Source: a virus. Taken from it: a DNA stretch of 25,235 nt. The notes below the pieces were generated by a model. That model saw only the letters and a program-made list of their open reading frames with translations, did not search any database and was not told the origin of the DNA. The translations under genes and the position numbers were made by a program. The stretch covers positions 1 to 25,235 of IMG/VR virus record IMGVR_UViG_3300017989_000419. One strand, given 5' to 3'. This document shows positions 1-6,285 of the stretch, in pieces. The stretch's first letter is position 1; each line of letters starts with the position of its first letter.

Positions 1-122
1 TTGTTGGGGTTCTTTTCAGTCGATATCGTTACAGAGGCAATGACAATGATCCTGTCACCAGAAACATCAAAAGCCGTAAGACACGTATTACTAAGACTGG
101 GGTCTATTGCTACTGCTATCAT
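1..122 (-). CDS. RuvC-like Holliday junction resolvase, N-terminal part (cut by window edge)
   Basis: The leftward frame starts at ATG 122-120 and runs off the window after about 40 residues. It begins MIAVAIDPSLSNTCLTAFD, which matches the first beta strand of RuvC-type resolvases (hydrophobic strand, then D-P-S-L-x-x-T). The Asp at residue 7 would be the first metal-binding catalytic acid. Such enzymes cut four-way DNA junctions, and in phages they resolve recombination or replication branches before packaging. The start overlaps the stop of the upstream gene as TAATG, so it is translationally coupled to it. The remaining catalytic acids lie outside the window, so the family call rests on the N-terminal motif only. 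Confidence 0.72.
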   Translation of the reverse strand, partial: MIAVAIDPSLSNTCLTAFDVSGDRIIVIASVTISTEKNPN

Positions 123-325
123 TATTTCGTAAGTTTATCAGTTGACTTTTCATCGTTTTCGTCAGTCTTTGCCCTGACCTCTGCCCTCCAAAAATACTCG
201 CACGTTCCTCCAAGAACAGGAGCTTTTAAAAAGTATGATTGGTAATTACTCGGTTTTGCAGTATGTCTGTAGCATATCTGTTTCAGTGGGCATCTCTCGC
301 CCGAACACATCGTAATGTCTGCCAT
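122..325 (-). CDS. Small Cys-containing hypothetical protein
   Basis: 67 residues. The N-terminal half holds three cysteines in the pattern C-x4-C-x5-C followed by Y-R-H, and a fourth Cys sits in C-E-Y-F-W near residue 42, so a small metal-binding fold is possible. The C-terminal 20 residues are charged and probably disordered. It lies directly upstream of the RuvC-like gene and overlaps it by one base. I do not recognise a named family; small proteins of this pattern occur in Bacteroidetes phages. Confidence 0.65.
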   Translation of the reverse strand: MADITMCSGERCPLKQICYRHTAKPSNYQSYFLKAPVLGGTCEYFWRAEVRAKTDENDEKSTDKLTK

Positions 326-404
326 TGTAATCGGTTGTTTAGCAATTAATCTTCAACGAACTCAACCTGTACTAAAAATCATTGAAACGCTTTTTAGTAA
401 GCCG

Positions 405-626
405 TTAGCGGTAATTAAGTTCTTTATAATCTTGAACCCTACTTACTTCCATTATTCCACCACTCGTAAAACAAAAGTACATCTTTCCATTTCCATAATA
501 ATCTCTGCACTTAGCAGGCTCATAGTCTCTGTCCTTGTAGGTTTTTACCCAATAATAACTACCGCTAACAACAGGTATAGTTAATGCCTGTTCTGTGCTT
601 TCTTGCTCTTTTTTTTCTGTGTTCAT
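405..626 (-). CDS. Hypothetical phage protein
   Basis: 73 residues. A polar N-terminal tail (about residues 1-16, rich in E and Q) precedes a compact domain with many aromatic residues (S-Y-Y-W-V-K, Y-E-P-A-K-C-R-D-Y, M-Y-F-C-F-T). This arrangement resembles small phage proteins with a beta-rich core, but I cannot assign a function. It is part of the leftward operon, and a 79-base gap without a convincing ORF separates it from the next gene. Confidence 0.6.
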   Translation of the reverse strand: MNTEKKEQESTEQALTIPVVSGSYYWVKTYKDRDYEPAKCRDYYGNGKMYFCFTSGGIMEVSRVQDYKELNYR

Positions 627-661
627 AATTCTGTTTTTATCTGTTAATTTTCGAGTTTAAA

Positions 662-904
662 TCAGGCACTAACCATACCCAAGTCCGTTGTAAAACATAA
701 AATTATTCGCTCGGTTATTGAAGATTGTTCTACTGCATCAAAATTTAAGTCAGTTGCATCCGACAAGTTTTTAAACAGTTCTACTAAGTCTTTTCCCGTT
801 GTAGTTACCATAACGTCATCACAAGGAATGTAATAAGCTGAATACCCTGCGCTAGTCTTTTCTACAACTACTTCAAATTGTGTATAATTTTCTTCTTTCA
901 TCAT
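662..904 (-). CDS. HicB-like small protein (orphan)
   Basis: 80 residues. The pattern F-E-V-V-V-E-K-x-x-x-G-Y-S-A-Y-Y-I-P, then a Thr/Gly turn and an amphipathic helix (L-V-E-L-F-K-N-L-S-D-A), is that of the HicB antitoxin N-terminal fold (beta-beta-beta-alpha). There is no HicA toxin next to it and no C-terminal DNA-binding domain, so it is not a complete toxin-antitoxin pair. Its start (904-902) overlaps the stop of the upstream small gene. Role unknown; it could be a regulator or a toxin-neutralising protein. The fold assignment is moderate. Confidence 0.6.
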   Translation of the reverse strand: MMKEENYTQFEVVVEKTSAGYSAYYIPCDDVMVTTTGKDLVELFKNLSDATDLNFDAVEQSSITERIILCFTTDLGMVSA

Positions 905-1035
905 TTCTCGTTTTTAGGTCTAGTGTTAAAGTAAAACCCAAGTATCCAAAACCTCCAAAACCTTACATTATCTACATAATCGTAATACCTTTGGATATAG
1001 AATATCCTGTTAAAAAACCTAGCGTTTACAACCAT
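901..1035 (-). CDS. Very small basic/aromatic protein
   Basis: 44 residues, from ATG 1035-1033 to TGA 903-901. The TGA overlaps the ATG of the HicB-like gene (ATGATG), a coupling seen repeatedly in this operon and the main reason to believe the ORF. The sequence is rich in Arg, Phe, Tyr and Trp (R-F-W-R-F-W-I-L-G-F), with a short hydrophobic stretch near residues 27-36 that may associate with membrane. No family recognised. Confidence 0.5.
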   Translation of the reverse strand: MVVNARFFNRIFYIQRYYDYVDNVRFWRFWILGFYFNTRPKNEK

Positions 1036-1040
1036 CCTTT

Positions 1041-1277
1041 CTAGTTTTTAGGCTTCACGCAGAAGCCACATTTGTCATGGTTTTCATTAGACTTCTTCAA
1101 CTCATTCAATATTGAAGTCATGGTCGCAGGGGTGTCTTTCTCGTATGTTGACCACTCACCTCCGTATCTCATTACTTTAATGAAATGCTTAATAAAGTGA
1201 AATTGCCACGCAACGAAAAGCATTCCGAATATGAAAGGACTTCCAATAATCCTCATAAGTAATCTGTTCTTGTTCAT
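1041..1277 (-). CDS. Small membrane protein
   Basis: 78 residues with one hydrophobic segment at about residues 9-28 (I-I-G-S-P-F-I-F-G-M-L-F-V-A-W), preceded by basic residues and followed by a charged tail with a C-x2-C near the end. This suggests a single membrane span with a soluble C-terminus. It overlaps the upstream gene by four bases (ATGA), so the two are likely translated together. Function unknown. Confidence 0.6.
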   Translation of the reverse strand: MNKNRLLMRIIGSPFIFGMLFVAWQFHFIKHFIKVMRYGGEWSTYEKDTPATMTSILNELKKSNENHDKCGFCVKPKN

Positions 1278-1894
1278 TGTTCTGATTTTATAAGTTCAAC
1301 CGTTTTGCAGTCTTCGGAAAGTCTGAATTTGTAGCCGTCCAGTGCTGATATTGATTTTAAATCATCTGCTTTGATTACGTTCGACATATTTCTTATGACA
1401 ACCCTATCATCCCACGCATCAATAGCCGTTTGTATTTCTTCGGGTGTTGGTTGGCGAAATGTTGTGATGCTGCTAGATAAATAAATTACGCTCTCAATGC
1501 TTGATTTACCATTGAATGTTCCGCTTGAAACATACAGCTTATCACCTTCAATTTCATCAACAAAAAAAACTCTAGTCGCTCCACTATTACTGTAATCAAC
1601 AGCACACCAATCCCCCACTTTCGGCTTCCACTCAAACTCACCCTCATCCTTTAGCAGAATGTCGCAGAATTGTGTTACGGGGATTACTTCTTTTTCTGCT
1701 ACTTTCCAAAATGATATTAAAACTCCACTTGTATCTCTGTCTAATTGCATATATGGAAATGACTTAGGTTCGTATTTATCTGTTGTAGATACTTCAACTT
1801 CACCTAATCTAGCACAAGTCTTGATAAACTCATACTCCTGTTCGTTAGCTGGCTCGCAGCAATAACGCGATAACTCTTTTAGTTTGTTGTTCAT
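1274..1894 (-). CDS. Hypothetical phage protein, 206 aa
   Basis: 206 residues, the largest gene of the leftward operon. The middle (about residues 85-155) contains W-K-P-K-V-G-D-W-C-A-V-D and a following beta-rich stretch, which looks like a small SH3-like or barrel domain. The segment P-T-P-E-E-I-Q-T-A-I-D-A-W is a short helix. Proteins built this way (charged N-terminus, K-V-G-D-W box, P-T-P-E-E-I helix) are frequent in Bacteroidetes phages and prophages, but no biochemical role is known to me. The start overlaps nothing upstream; the stop overlaps the membrane-protein gene by four bases. Confidence 0.7.
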   Translation of the reverse strand: MNNKLKELSRYCCEPANEQEYEFIKTCARLGEVEVSTTDKYEPKSFPYMQLDRDTSGVLISFWKVAEKEVIPVTQFCDILLKDEGEFEWKPKVGDWCAVDYSNSGATRVFFVDEIEGDKLYVSSGTFNGKSSIESVIYLSSSITTFRQPTPEEIQTAIDAWDDRVVIRNMSNVIKADDLKSISALDGYKFRLSEDCKTVELIKSEQ

Positions 1895-1980
1895 GTCGTT
1901 TAGTTTAAATCTGATTTGGTTACTAATTGAACGTTAACACCTTTAGCTTTTAGCTCCTTGTAGTGTTTTCATAAATGCCT

Positions 1981-2190
1981 TCATTCCAGTATCTTCAGGG
2001 TTCCGTCAGTCTTCACTATGTACACACAGTTTGGATTCTCAATTATACGAGACAGGATCGTTGCCATCCTGATATCCATCCTGCCCTGAAATATCATATC
2101 ACTGAAAACATCAACGTGTTCACTTCCATCCGGAGGGAATACACTCAGACATTTCTCTATTACCGTTTCTACGTTCTGCTGTGGTGTCAT
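1981..2190 (-). CDS. Hypothetical phage protein
   Basis: 69 residues: an N-terminal helix (Q-N-V-E-T-V-I-E-K-C-L-S-V-F) and a C-terminal alpha-beta part ending V-Y-I-V-K-T-D-G-T-L-K-I-L-E. Its ATG overlaps the stop of the upstream gene (ATGA, 2190-2187). The same frame beyond the TGA reads K-H-Y-K-E-L-K-A-K-G-V-N-V-Q-L-V-T-K after a second stop, which may be a remnant of another small gene (see findings). No family recognised. Confidence 0.6.
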   Translation of the reverse strand: MTPQQNVETVIEKCLSVFPPDGSEHVDVFSDMIFQGRMDIRMATILSRIIENPNCVYIVKTDGTLKILE

Positions 2191-2366
2191 TTGATTTTAA
2201 ATGTTACTGGATACTTGGATAGATACTTCTCTACGTCCTTCAACTTGGCAAACTTAATGTACTTGCCGTTCACATCAAGAACCTTGACCATCGATATAAC
2301 TATCTTGGGGTCACCATCGACCACCTCAAAGCCATACTTGGTAATCTCAAAACTACCTACATTCAT
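2187..2366 (-). CDS. Hypothetical small protein
   Basis: 59 residues from ATG 2366-2364 to TGA 2189-2187, overlapping the next gene by four bases. The sequence alternates beta strands (S-F-E-I-T-K-Y-G-F-E-V-V, K-I-V-I-S-M-V-K-V-L-D) and ends with a helix containing L-K-D-V-E-K-Y-L-S-K-Y. It is the first gene downstream of a leftward terminator. A possible own promoter (TATTTATTTACTTG on the minus strand, about 2384-2397) lies between them, but this is weak. Function unknown. Confidence 0.6.
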   Translation of the reverse strand: MNVGSFEITKYGFEVVDGDPKIVISMVKVLDVNGKYIKFAKLKDVEKYLSKYPVTFKIK

Positions 2367-2424
2367 TGTTTTTAATTTTAGCGCAAGTAAATAAATATTC
2401 CAATACCACGCAACTTTTCAAATA

Positions 2425-2454
2425 AAAAACCCCGCCATCTGCAAGGGCGGGGAA
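2425..2454 (-). terminator. Rho-independent terminator, leftward
   Basis: On the plus strand an A-run is followed by CCCCGCC, a short loop and GGGCGGGG. Read leftward this is a GC-rich hairpin followed by a T-run. It sits directly after the metallopeptidase-like gene (stop at 2492) and should end its transcript. Confidence 0.85.
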
Positions 2455-2491
2455 CAAGAAACCAAAACACATGAAAACTAAAAGCAGATTA

Positions 2492-2794
2492 TTATCCTAA
2501 TTCATACTGTAATATCGTGTCCTTCGTCAATCCATCTATGAAATTCTCGTACTCCTCGTAACTCTCGTCATCGACCTGAGGAAAGACTATATGAAACAAC
2601 TCATGAACTATAGACTCCTCATCCAAAGGTATATCATGGTAAATGACAGCACTCCTGCCCTCAAAATCCCTCTCTATCCCTATAAAGTAATCCTCCCCAT
2701 CATACTCAATGCTATCAGGGTCTATCCGCTCAGTACGGATAATCCAGTCATCAAGACCCAAACGCTTTACCCATGAATCTATAAGTGGTTTCAT
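2492..2794 (-). CDS. Small HExxH metallopeptidase-like protein
   Basis: 100 residues. The motif E-E-S-I-V-H-E-L-F-H-I-V-F (about residues 59-71) contains HExxH, the zinc-binding and catalytic signature of many metallopeptidases. The N-terminal part is W-V-K-R-L-G-L-D-D-W-I-I-R-T-E, as in small SprT- or ImmA-like phage proteins. A third zinc ligand is not obvious in the acidic C-terminus. It may be a protease acting on a regulator or host protein, or a degenerate fold without activity. Monocistronic: terminators lie on both sides. Confidence 0.6.
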   Translation of the reverse strand: MKPLIDSWVKRLGLDDWIIRTERIDPDSIEYDGEDYFIGIERDFEGRSAVIYHDIPLDEESIVHELFHIVFPQVDDESYEEYENFIDGLTKDTILQYELG

Positions 2795-2838
2795 GACCGC
2801 TAAGTAAATGATTATTTTTCAAATGACAACGTTCCTGA

Positions 2839-2872
2839 TAAAAAAAAGCCCCCAGGGTAAAATGGGGTGGGG
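2839..2872 (-). terminator. Rho-independent terminator, leftward
   Basis: An A-run at 2839-2847 followed by GCCCCCA, an eight-base loop and TGGGGTGG. Read leftward this is a GC hairpin plus T-run. It would stop transcripts coming from the 3053-3280 region before they reach the metallopeptidase-like gene. Confidence 0.7.
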
Positions 2873-3052
2873 TATGAGTTGTGTACATGGGGGTGGAGTA
2901 TAATAATTATTTGCGTTTGCCAATTCCAACAAAATGCACCCCCCTTCGTTAATGGGTGGGGGTATATTGTTAGAAACGAAATCCAACATCGTACATCCCG
3001 TATTTAATAAGTACGATTACACAATGTTATGTCATTCCGCTTCCGTTCGTCA

Positions 3053-3280
3053 TCACATTGCCATTCGTAATGAATACGTGTTCACATTGTTACCTACTTT
3101 GGAAGATCTGAATTGTAACACAGTGCAGCCTGAAGTAAGATCCATAATCGCTTGTTCGTTGTTGGAAAACTCTGCTCCAATCGTATACACGTTGTTAATA
3201 ATACGCATAACAGAGTATAACCCTTTCTTACGTTTGCACGCTGTTACATCTTTCTTTCCGCTTAATAGTTGTATGTGCAA
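3053..3280 (-). CDS. Possible small protein with TTG start
   Basis: 75 codons if TTG at 3280 is used. The first in-frame ATG (at about 3208) gives a 51-residue protein. The part V-Y-T-I-G-A-E-F-S-N-N-E-Q-A-I-M-D-L looks like ordinary coding sequence (alternating strands and a helix), and a leftward terminator follows at 2839-2872. Against it: no good start signal, an unusual abrupt end (R-M-A-M), and an opposite-strand ORF of 116 codons over the same bases. I prefer the leftward reading, but with low certainty. Confidence 0.35.
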   Translation of the reverse strand: MHIQLLSGKKDVTACKRKKGLYSVMRIINNVYTIGAEFSNNEQAIMDLTSGCTVLQFRSSKVGNNVNTYSLRMAM

Positions 3281-3284
3281 CTAA

Positions 3285-4213
3285 TATCGTGTGTACTATG
3301 TTGTATACCTGCTTTTAGTGTGTTTTGTGTTATGTATTTTGTTTATAACTTTCCTTAGTGTTTCTATTGTATTTGTCAGGAACGTAGCCAGTACCAATAA
3401 CAATGTGTCTAAAGCACTTTCTCTTCTCGCTGGTAGTCTATATCATAAAAAAAAAGTTATGCGATTTTGAACTTACAACAAAGTATATTCGCTGAGTGTG
3501 TAGTATGTTATTGTCTTCCGGCTGACATTTGATCATTTTTTTCTTGTTTTATTCGTCAGGATCATTATTATTTCGCGCGCATCATCCGTGAATACATATA
3601 TATTTAAATAGCCGTGTGTTGGTTGTTATATAGCTCTAAGTTAATATAAACTCTAACTACTTGATTTTCAGTTACTTACGATTTATTTTTATCAGATTTA
3701 TATAACTGTCATTTAGATGACATTTTACCTCGTTTTATTCCTTGATCATTGTAGTGTCGAAAGACAAAGGAATAATACCAACAAAGGGAAATGACTCTAT
3801 TTGTTGGGGTTGAATAGGAATGCTCCAGTAGCAACGTAGTGAAATACTGCTCTATTTGATTTGAGTTTGATCTTTGACGTATTGGCTCGAAATTGCTTGT
3901 CAGCATATAATGAAAAGGCAAGCACCACTAGTGAAGTTAGCACACTGTTGCCGTGAAACTTCAGTGGGTTAGGTACGCTGCAATGTACCTATAAATGATC
4001 AACGGGAAAATTATACCAACCATATTGGAACGGATACGTTGTTCGGAAATTAAAGTAGAGCCAAAGCGCGTAAAAGTTGCCGCGCTAGTAATAGTAACTA
4101 TAAAAAAGGAAAAGCCACACGGAAAAGGCATGGGAAAACTATGCGCTTTTCGTTCCGTTCGTTCGGGGTGTGGTTTCTAAACACTAAACACTAATCAATT
4201 AAATAATAAAACC
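3285..4213. other. Divergent intergenic region
   Basis: About 930 bases between the leftward and rightward gene blocks, AT-rich with short GC islands. No ORF in it has a convincing start and composition. It holds a perfect 8-base inverted repeat CCAACAAA/TTTGTTGG (3778-3807), TGAAGTT/AACTTCA (about 3932-3962), AGGTAC/GTACCT (about 3970-3992), three GATCATT words and one AATGATC, and one GTCAGGAACG (3375-3384). Its position between diverging early operons fits a regulatory region and possibly a replication origin, but no iterons or DnaA boxes are clear. Confidence 0.5.
4115..4173 (+). promoter_or_regulatory. Imperfect leader hairpin before the rightward operon
   Basis: CCACAC (4115-4120) pairs with GTGTGG (4168-4173). 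Inside it GAAAAG-GCAT (4122-4131) pairs with ATGC-g-CTTTTC (4141-4151), with a GGGAAAACT loop. It lies 40 bases upstream of the first rightward gene and has no T-run, so it is more likely a leader structure or small RNA than a terminator. Confidence 0.4.
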
Positions 4214-4594
4214 ATGAGCAAGCTAGTCAACAATGCAAAATCAACAATTGAGAAATTGAACGCCAAAGAAAATTTAACCCAATTTGAAAAAGTAAGAAAG
4301 GCGAATGCGATCTACAAAATAGAAAGTAGATCGTTAAGTAAAATTTACAAAGATTTAAGGACTGCTGAAGGCGATTTAAAAGACGCAATAACCGATGTTT
4401 TAGGGAAAAAGACTTTGCCGAAATTCGCTGAATTTGCAAGCAAGGCGAAAGAAGGTAAAGAGTTATTCAGTATATGGGATGGGCTTAATATGCTAAGTAA
4501 GTTCAATGTGAAAGCGCAACAAGAAAAGAAAGCCGCAAAGCAACAGAAGCGCGAAAGCCAGAAGACAATGGAAGTAATAAAGAAAGCCGCATAA
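4214..4594 (+). CDS. Lysine-rich hypothetical protein, first gene of rightward block
   Basis: 126 residues, highly helical and basic, with Lys- and Ala-rich ends (C-terminus A-Q-Q-E-K-K-A-A-K-Q-Q-K-R). The C-terminal 35 residues are predicted to form a charged coiled coil. It is followed by a good terminator, so it may be transcribed as a single early gene from the divergent region. No family recognised; basic helical early phage proteins may bind nucleic acid. Confidence 0.7.
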   Translation: MSKLVNNAKSTIEKLNAKENLTQFEKVRKANAIYKIESRSLSKIYKDLRTAEGDLKDAITDVLGKKTLPKFAEFASKAKEGKELFSIWDGLNMLSKFNVKAQQEKKAAKQQKRESQKTMEVIKKAA

Positions 4595-4618
4595 TTAGAA
4601 ACAAAAATAGAAACCTTT

Positions 4619-4652
4619 AAAGGTCGCATCGTAATTGGTGCGGCCTTTTTTA
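4619..4652 (+). terminator. Rho-independent terminator
   Basis: AAAGGTCGCA (4619-4628) pairs with TGCGGCCTTT (4639-4648) through ten base pairs including one G-T, loop of ten bases, followed by a T-run. It ends the transcript of the 4214-4594 gene. Confidence 0.88.
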
Positions 4653-4664
4653 ATACCAATAAAA

Positions 4665-4871
4665 ATGGAAACAGTAGTGCTAATGGAAGGTGTATTAAAC
4701 GATGACGTTATACACTATCCGCCAAAAGGTAAAGTATTCAGTGGTAATTATATTGCAATAGTGGAGCGTTATGAATACGCGAATGAGTGGAGCGATACGA
4801 AAGTTGTAAAACGGTTCCGTAATGAAAACCAGTTAGAAAAGTATCTTGACAAATTCTACCCTAATTACTAA
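4665..4871 (+). CDS. Hypothetical small protein
   Basis: 68 residues starting M-E-T-V-V-L-M-E-G. I chose ATG 4665 because upstream in-frame codons lie inside the terminator and the AAAA-ATG context matches neighbouring starts. The segment S-G-N-Y-I-A-I-V-E-R-Y-E-Y and the end F-R-N-E-N-Q-L-E-K-Y-L suggest a small alpha-beta fold. No known function. Confidence 0.65.
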   Translation: METVVLMEGVLNDDVIHYPPKGKVFSGNYIAIVERYEYANEWSDTKVVKRFRNENQLEKYLDKFYPNY

Positions 4872-4891
4872 TCTTTAAACACAGAACAAAA

Positions 4892-5251
4892 ATGAAAGCA
4901 CAATTAGTAAACAAAACTTTGAAGTCTAAAAAATTAGCTTGGACTTCAGACATGGAAGGTGACTACGTAGTAGATCTAAGTAACGCAAAGCAATTAGATG
5001 CGAATGGACTCTACATTGATCTAGAAGGTGATCCTATCCTATCTAACGAAACTTGCAAATTAATCTTTGAGAATACTCCTTATGATAAAGACCATATGGC
5101 ATTGTTCGATAAAGAATTCCTGAGCAGTTTCACGTACGATCTTGCACATGATTTACTCCACATGGTCGAAGACTTCGGAGAAGAAGACAAAGACGTGATC
5201 GCATACGGAAATGCAATAATTGAAATAAACAAGTACTTGTATAATCTTTAA
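4892..5251 (+). CDS. Hypothetical acidic protein
   Basis: 119 residues, acidic, with a long C-terminal helix pair (A-H-D-L-L-H-M-V-E-D-F-G-E-E-D). It lies between the 4665 and 5264 genes with short gaps and A-rich leaders (aaacacagaacaaaaATG), the typical start context here. No recognisable motif. Confidence 0.65.
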   Translation: MKAQLVNKTLKSKKLAWTSDMEGDYVVDLSNAKQLDANGLYIDLEGDPILSNETCKLIFENTPYDKDHMALFDKEFLSSFTYDLAHDLLHMVEDFGEEDKDVIAYGNAIIEINKYLYNL

Positions 5252-5263
5252 ACACAAAGTAAA

Positions 5264-5455
5264 ATGGAAACAGTTAAATTCAAATGGATACATCAAACCA
5301 AGTGGAAAACATTGAAACACTTAGGTAATCCATTCACAGATATGGAGGAAGCGATAAAGTTTGTTCGGCACAATAAAACCGAATGGGGTTTAGAGTTGAA
5401 ACTTCGTGATACCAAAGGAGAATTTAAGGGCGAATTGCAATGGAATAATTGCTAA
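5264..5455 (+). CDS. Hypothetical small protein
   Basis: 63 residues beginning M-E-T-V-K-F-K-W-I-H-Q. The central part D-M-E-E-A-I-K-F-V-R is a helix between beta strands, a pattern seen in many small phage proteins. Leader taaacacaaagtaaaATG resembles that of the upstream gene. Function unknown. Confidence 0.62.
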   Translation: METVKFKWIHQTKWKTLKHLGNPFTDMEEAIKFVRHNKTEWGLELKLRDTKGEFKGELQWNNC

Positions 5456-5469
5456 AAAAAGAAAGCGAA

Positions 5470-5616
5470 ATGGAAACATTAGTATTGATCGATGAGCTGG
5501 TGTGTGAGCATATCAGCCTAAAAGAAATCGAAAAAGAACTGAACAAAGAAATGAAGTTCTGTAGTAGTAGAGTGTTAATAGAGTATATGAACAATTTAAT
5601 AGGTCAGGAACAATAA
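5470..5616 (+). CDS. Very small hypothetical protein
   Basis: 48 residues: M-E-T-L-V-L-I-D-E-L-V-C-E-H-I-S, then a charged helix and L-I-E-Y-M-N-N-L-I-G-Q-E-Q. Its last codons are read from a GTCAGGAACA word (5603-5612), one of the repeated motifs of the window. Start chosen from the A-rich context 14 bases after the previous stop. Function unknown. Confidence 0.5.
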   Translation: METLVLIDELVCEHISLKEIEKELNKEMKFCSSRVLIEYMNNLIGQEQ

Positions 5617-5636
5617 CAATTGAAGAAAGAAAAGCT

Positions 5637-5828
5637 ATGAACAATAACAAACACATTTGGGAAGGTTGGACAGTTCAAGATTTCATCGATGAACTGGAAT
5701 TTACATTCAAGTATCAAAGATTCAGCAGTAAGAAAGAACTGAAGGATTGGTGTAAATCTGAACAACCATATTACAAGAAACATATACCTGAAGTGTACAA
5801 TCACTTCCTTAAAAAGTCAGGACTATGA
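5637..5828 (+). CDS. Hypothetical small protein
   Basis: 63 residues, aromatic and charged (I-W-E-G-W-T-V-Q-D-F-I-D-E-L-E). The pattern W-T-V-x-D-F-I-D-E-L and K-K-E-L-K-D-W-C-K is typical of small Bacteroidetes phage proteins next to replication genes. The stop overlaps the start of the next gene (ATGA). Confidence 0.65.
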   Translation: MNNNKHIWEGWTVQDFIDELEFTFKYQRFSSKKELKDWCKSEQPYYKKHIPEVYNHFLKKSGL

Positions 5829-5923
5829 AAGAAAGAAACGAAGATCTGCAAGCCATAAATGCAGGAGTGGCAATCGGTGTAATGTTCCTGCTTATTCAGT
5901 TACTTAACAACTTTGTCTTTTAG
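5825..5923 (+). CDS. Tiny single-span membrane protein
   Basis: 32 residues: charged N-terminus M-K-E-R-N-E-D-L-Q, then a hydrophobic segment from about residue 14 (A-G-V-A-I-G-V-M-F-L-L-I-Q-L-L) to the end. Start overlaps the upstream stop (ATGA), supporting translation. Similar tiny membrane ORFs occur at 13213 and 16755. Role unknown. Confidence 0.5.
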   Translation: MKERNEDLQAINAGVAIGVMFLLIQLLNNFVF

Positions 5924-5979
5924 TGGACAATTATATGTCAGGAACGCAACTACATTGCAAACAATTAAAAACACACATC

Positions 5980-6285
5980 ATGAAACTACAAAGAACATTC
6001 AATTTCATAACTAAGGACGGGCGCGAACATACCTTTCATTTCGGAAGGTATGAACGTCCGAACAGTACGAAAGCATGGAAGCTCGTTAGTGAAGCATTGG
6101 ACAGGAGCTTTATCAGGTCCGCAGGTTATGACACGACCGAGTGGAAGCCTATTGACAGAGGGTTAAGATTCAAACTGGGCAAAGCACTGCTCAATGATAT
6201 GGTAGAAGATATTTTCTTCATGCCTAACGATAAAGAAAGCGCAATCATTTACAAATATCAACTAAACAAAAAACTGAACAGATGA
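5980..6285 (+). CDS. Hypothetical phage protein
   Basis: 101 residues from ATG 5980. The frame is open upstream to a GTG, but that region contains a GTCAGGAACG word and looks like leader. Motif F-N-F-I-T-K-D-G-R-E-H-T-F-H-F-G suggests a beta hairpin, followed by helices. Stop overlaps the next start (ATGA, 6282). Confidence 0.65.
   Translation: MKLQRTFNFITKDGREHTFHFGRYERPNSTKAWKLVSEALDRSFIRSAGYDTTEWKPIDRGLRFKLGKALLNDMVEDIFFMPNDKESAIIYKYQLNKKLNR

Noticed and set aside
2934-3284. 116-codon rightward ORF
   Set aside because: It lies opposite a leftward ORF and a leftward terminator, has no start signal and an amino acid make-up typical of a reversed frame.
3709-3921. Leftward ORF of 70 codons in the intergenic region
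   Set aside because: No start signal, low-complexity composition and it spans an inverted repeat; no neighbour overlap.
3995-4180. Rightward ORF of 61 codons before the first real gene
   Set aside because: It runs through the 4115-4173 hairpin, has poor composition and no coherent domain; more likely leader sequence.
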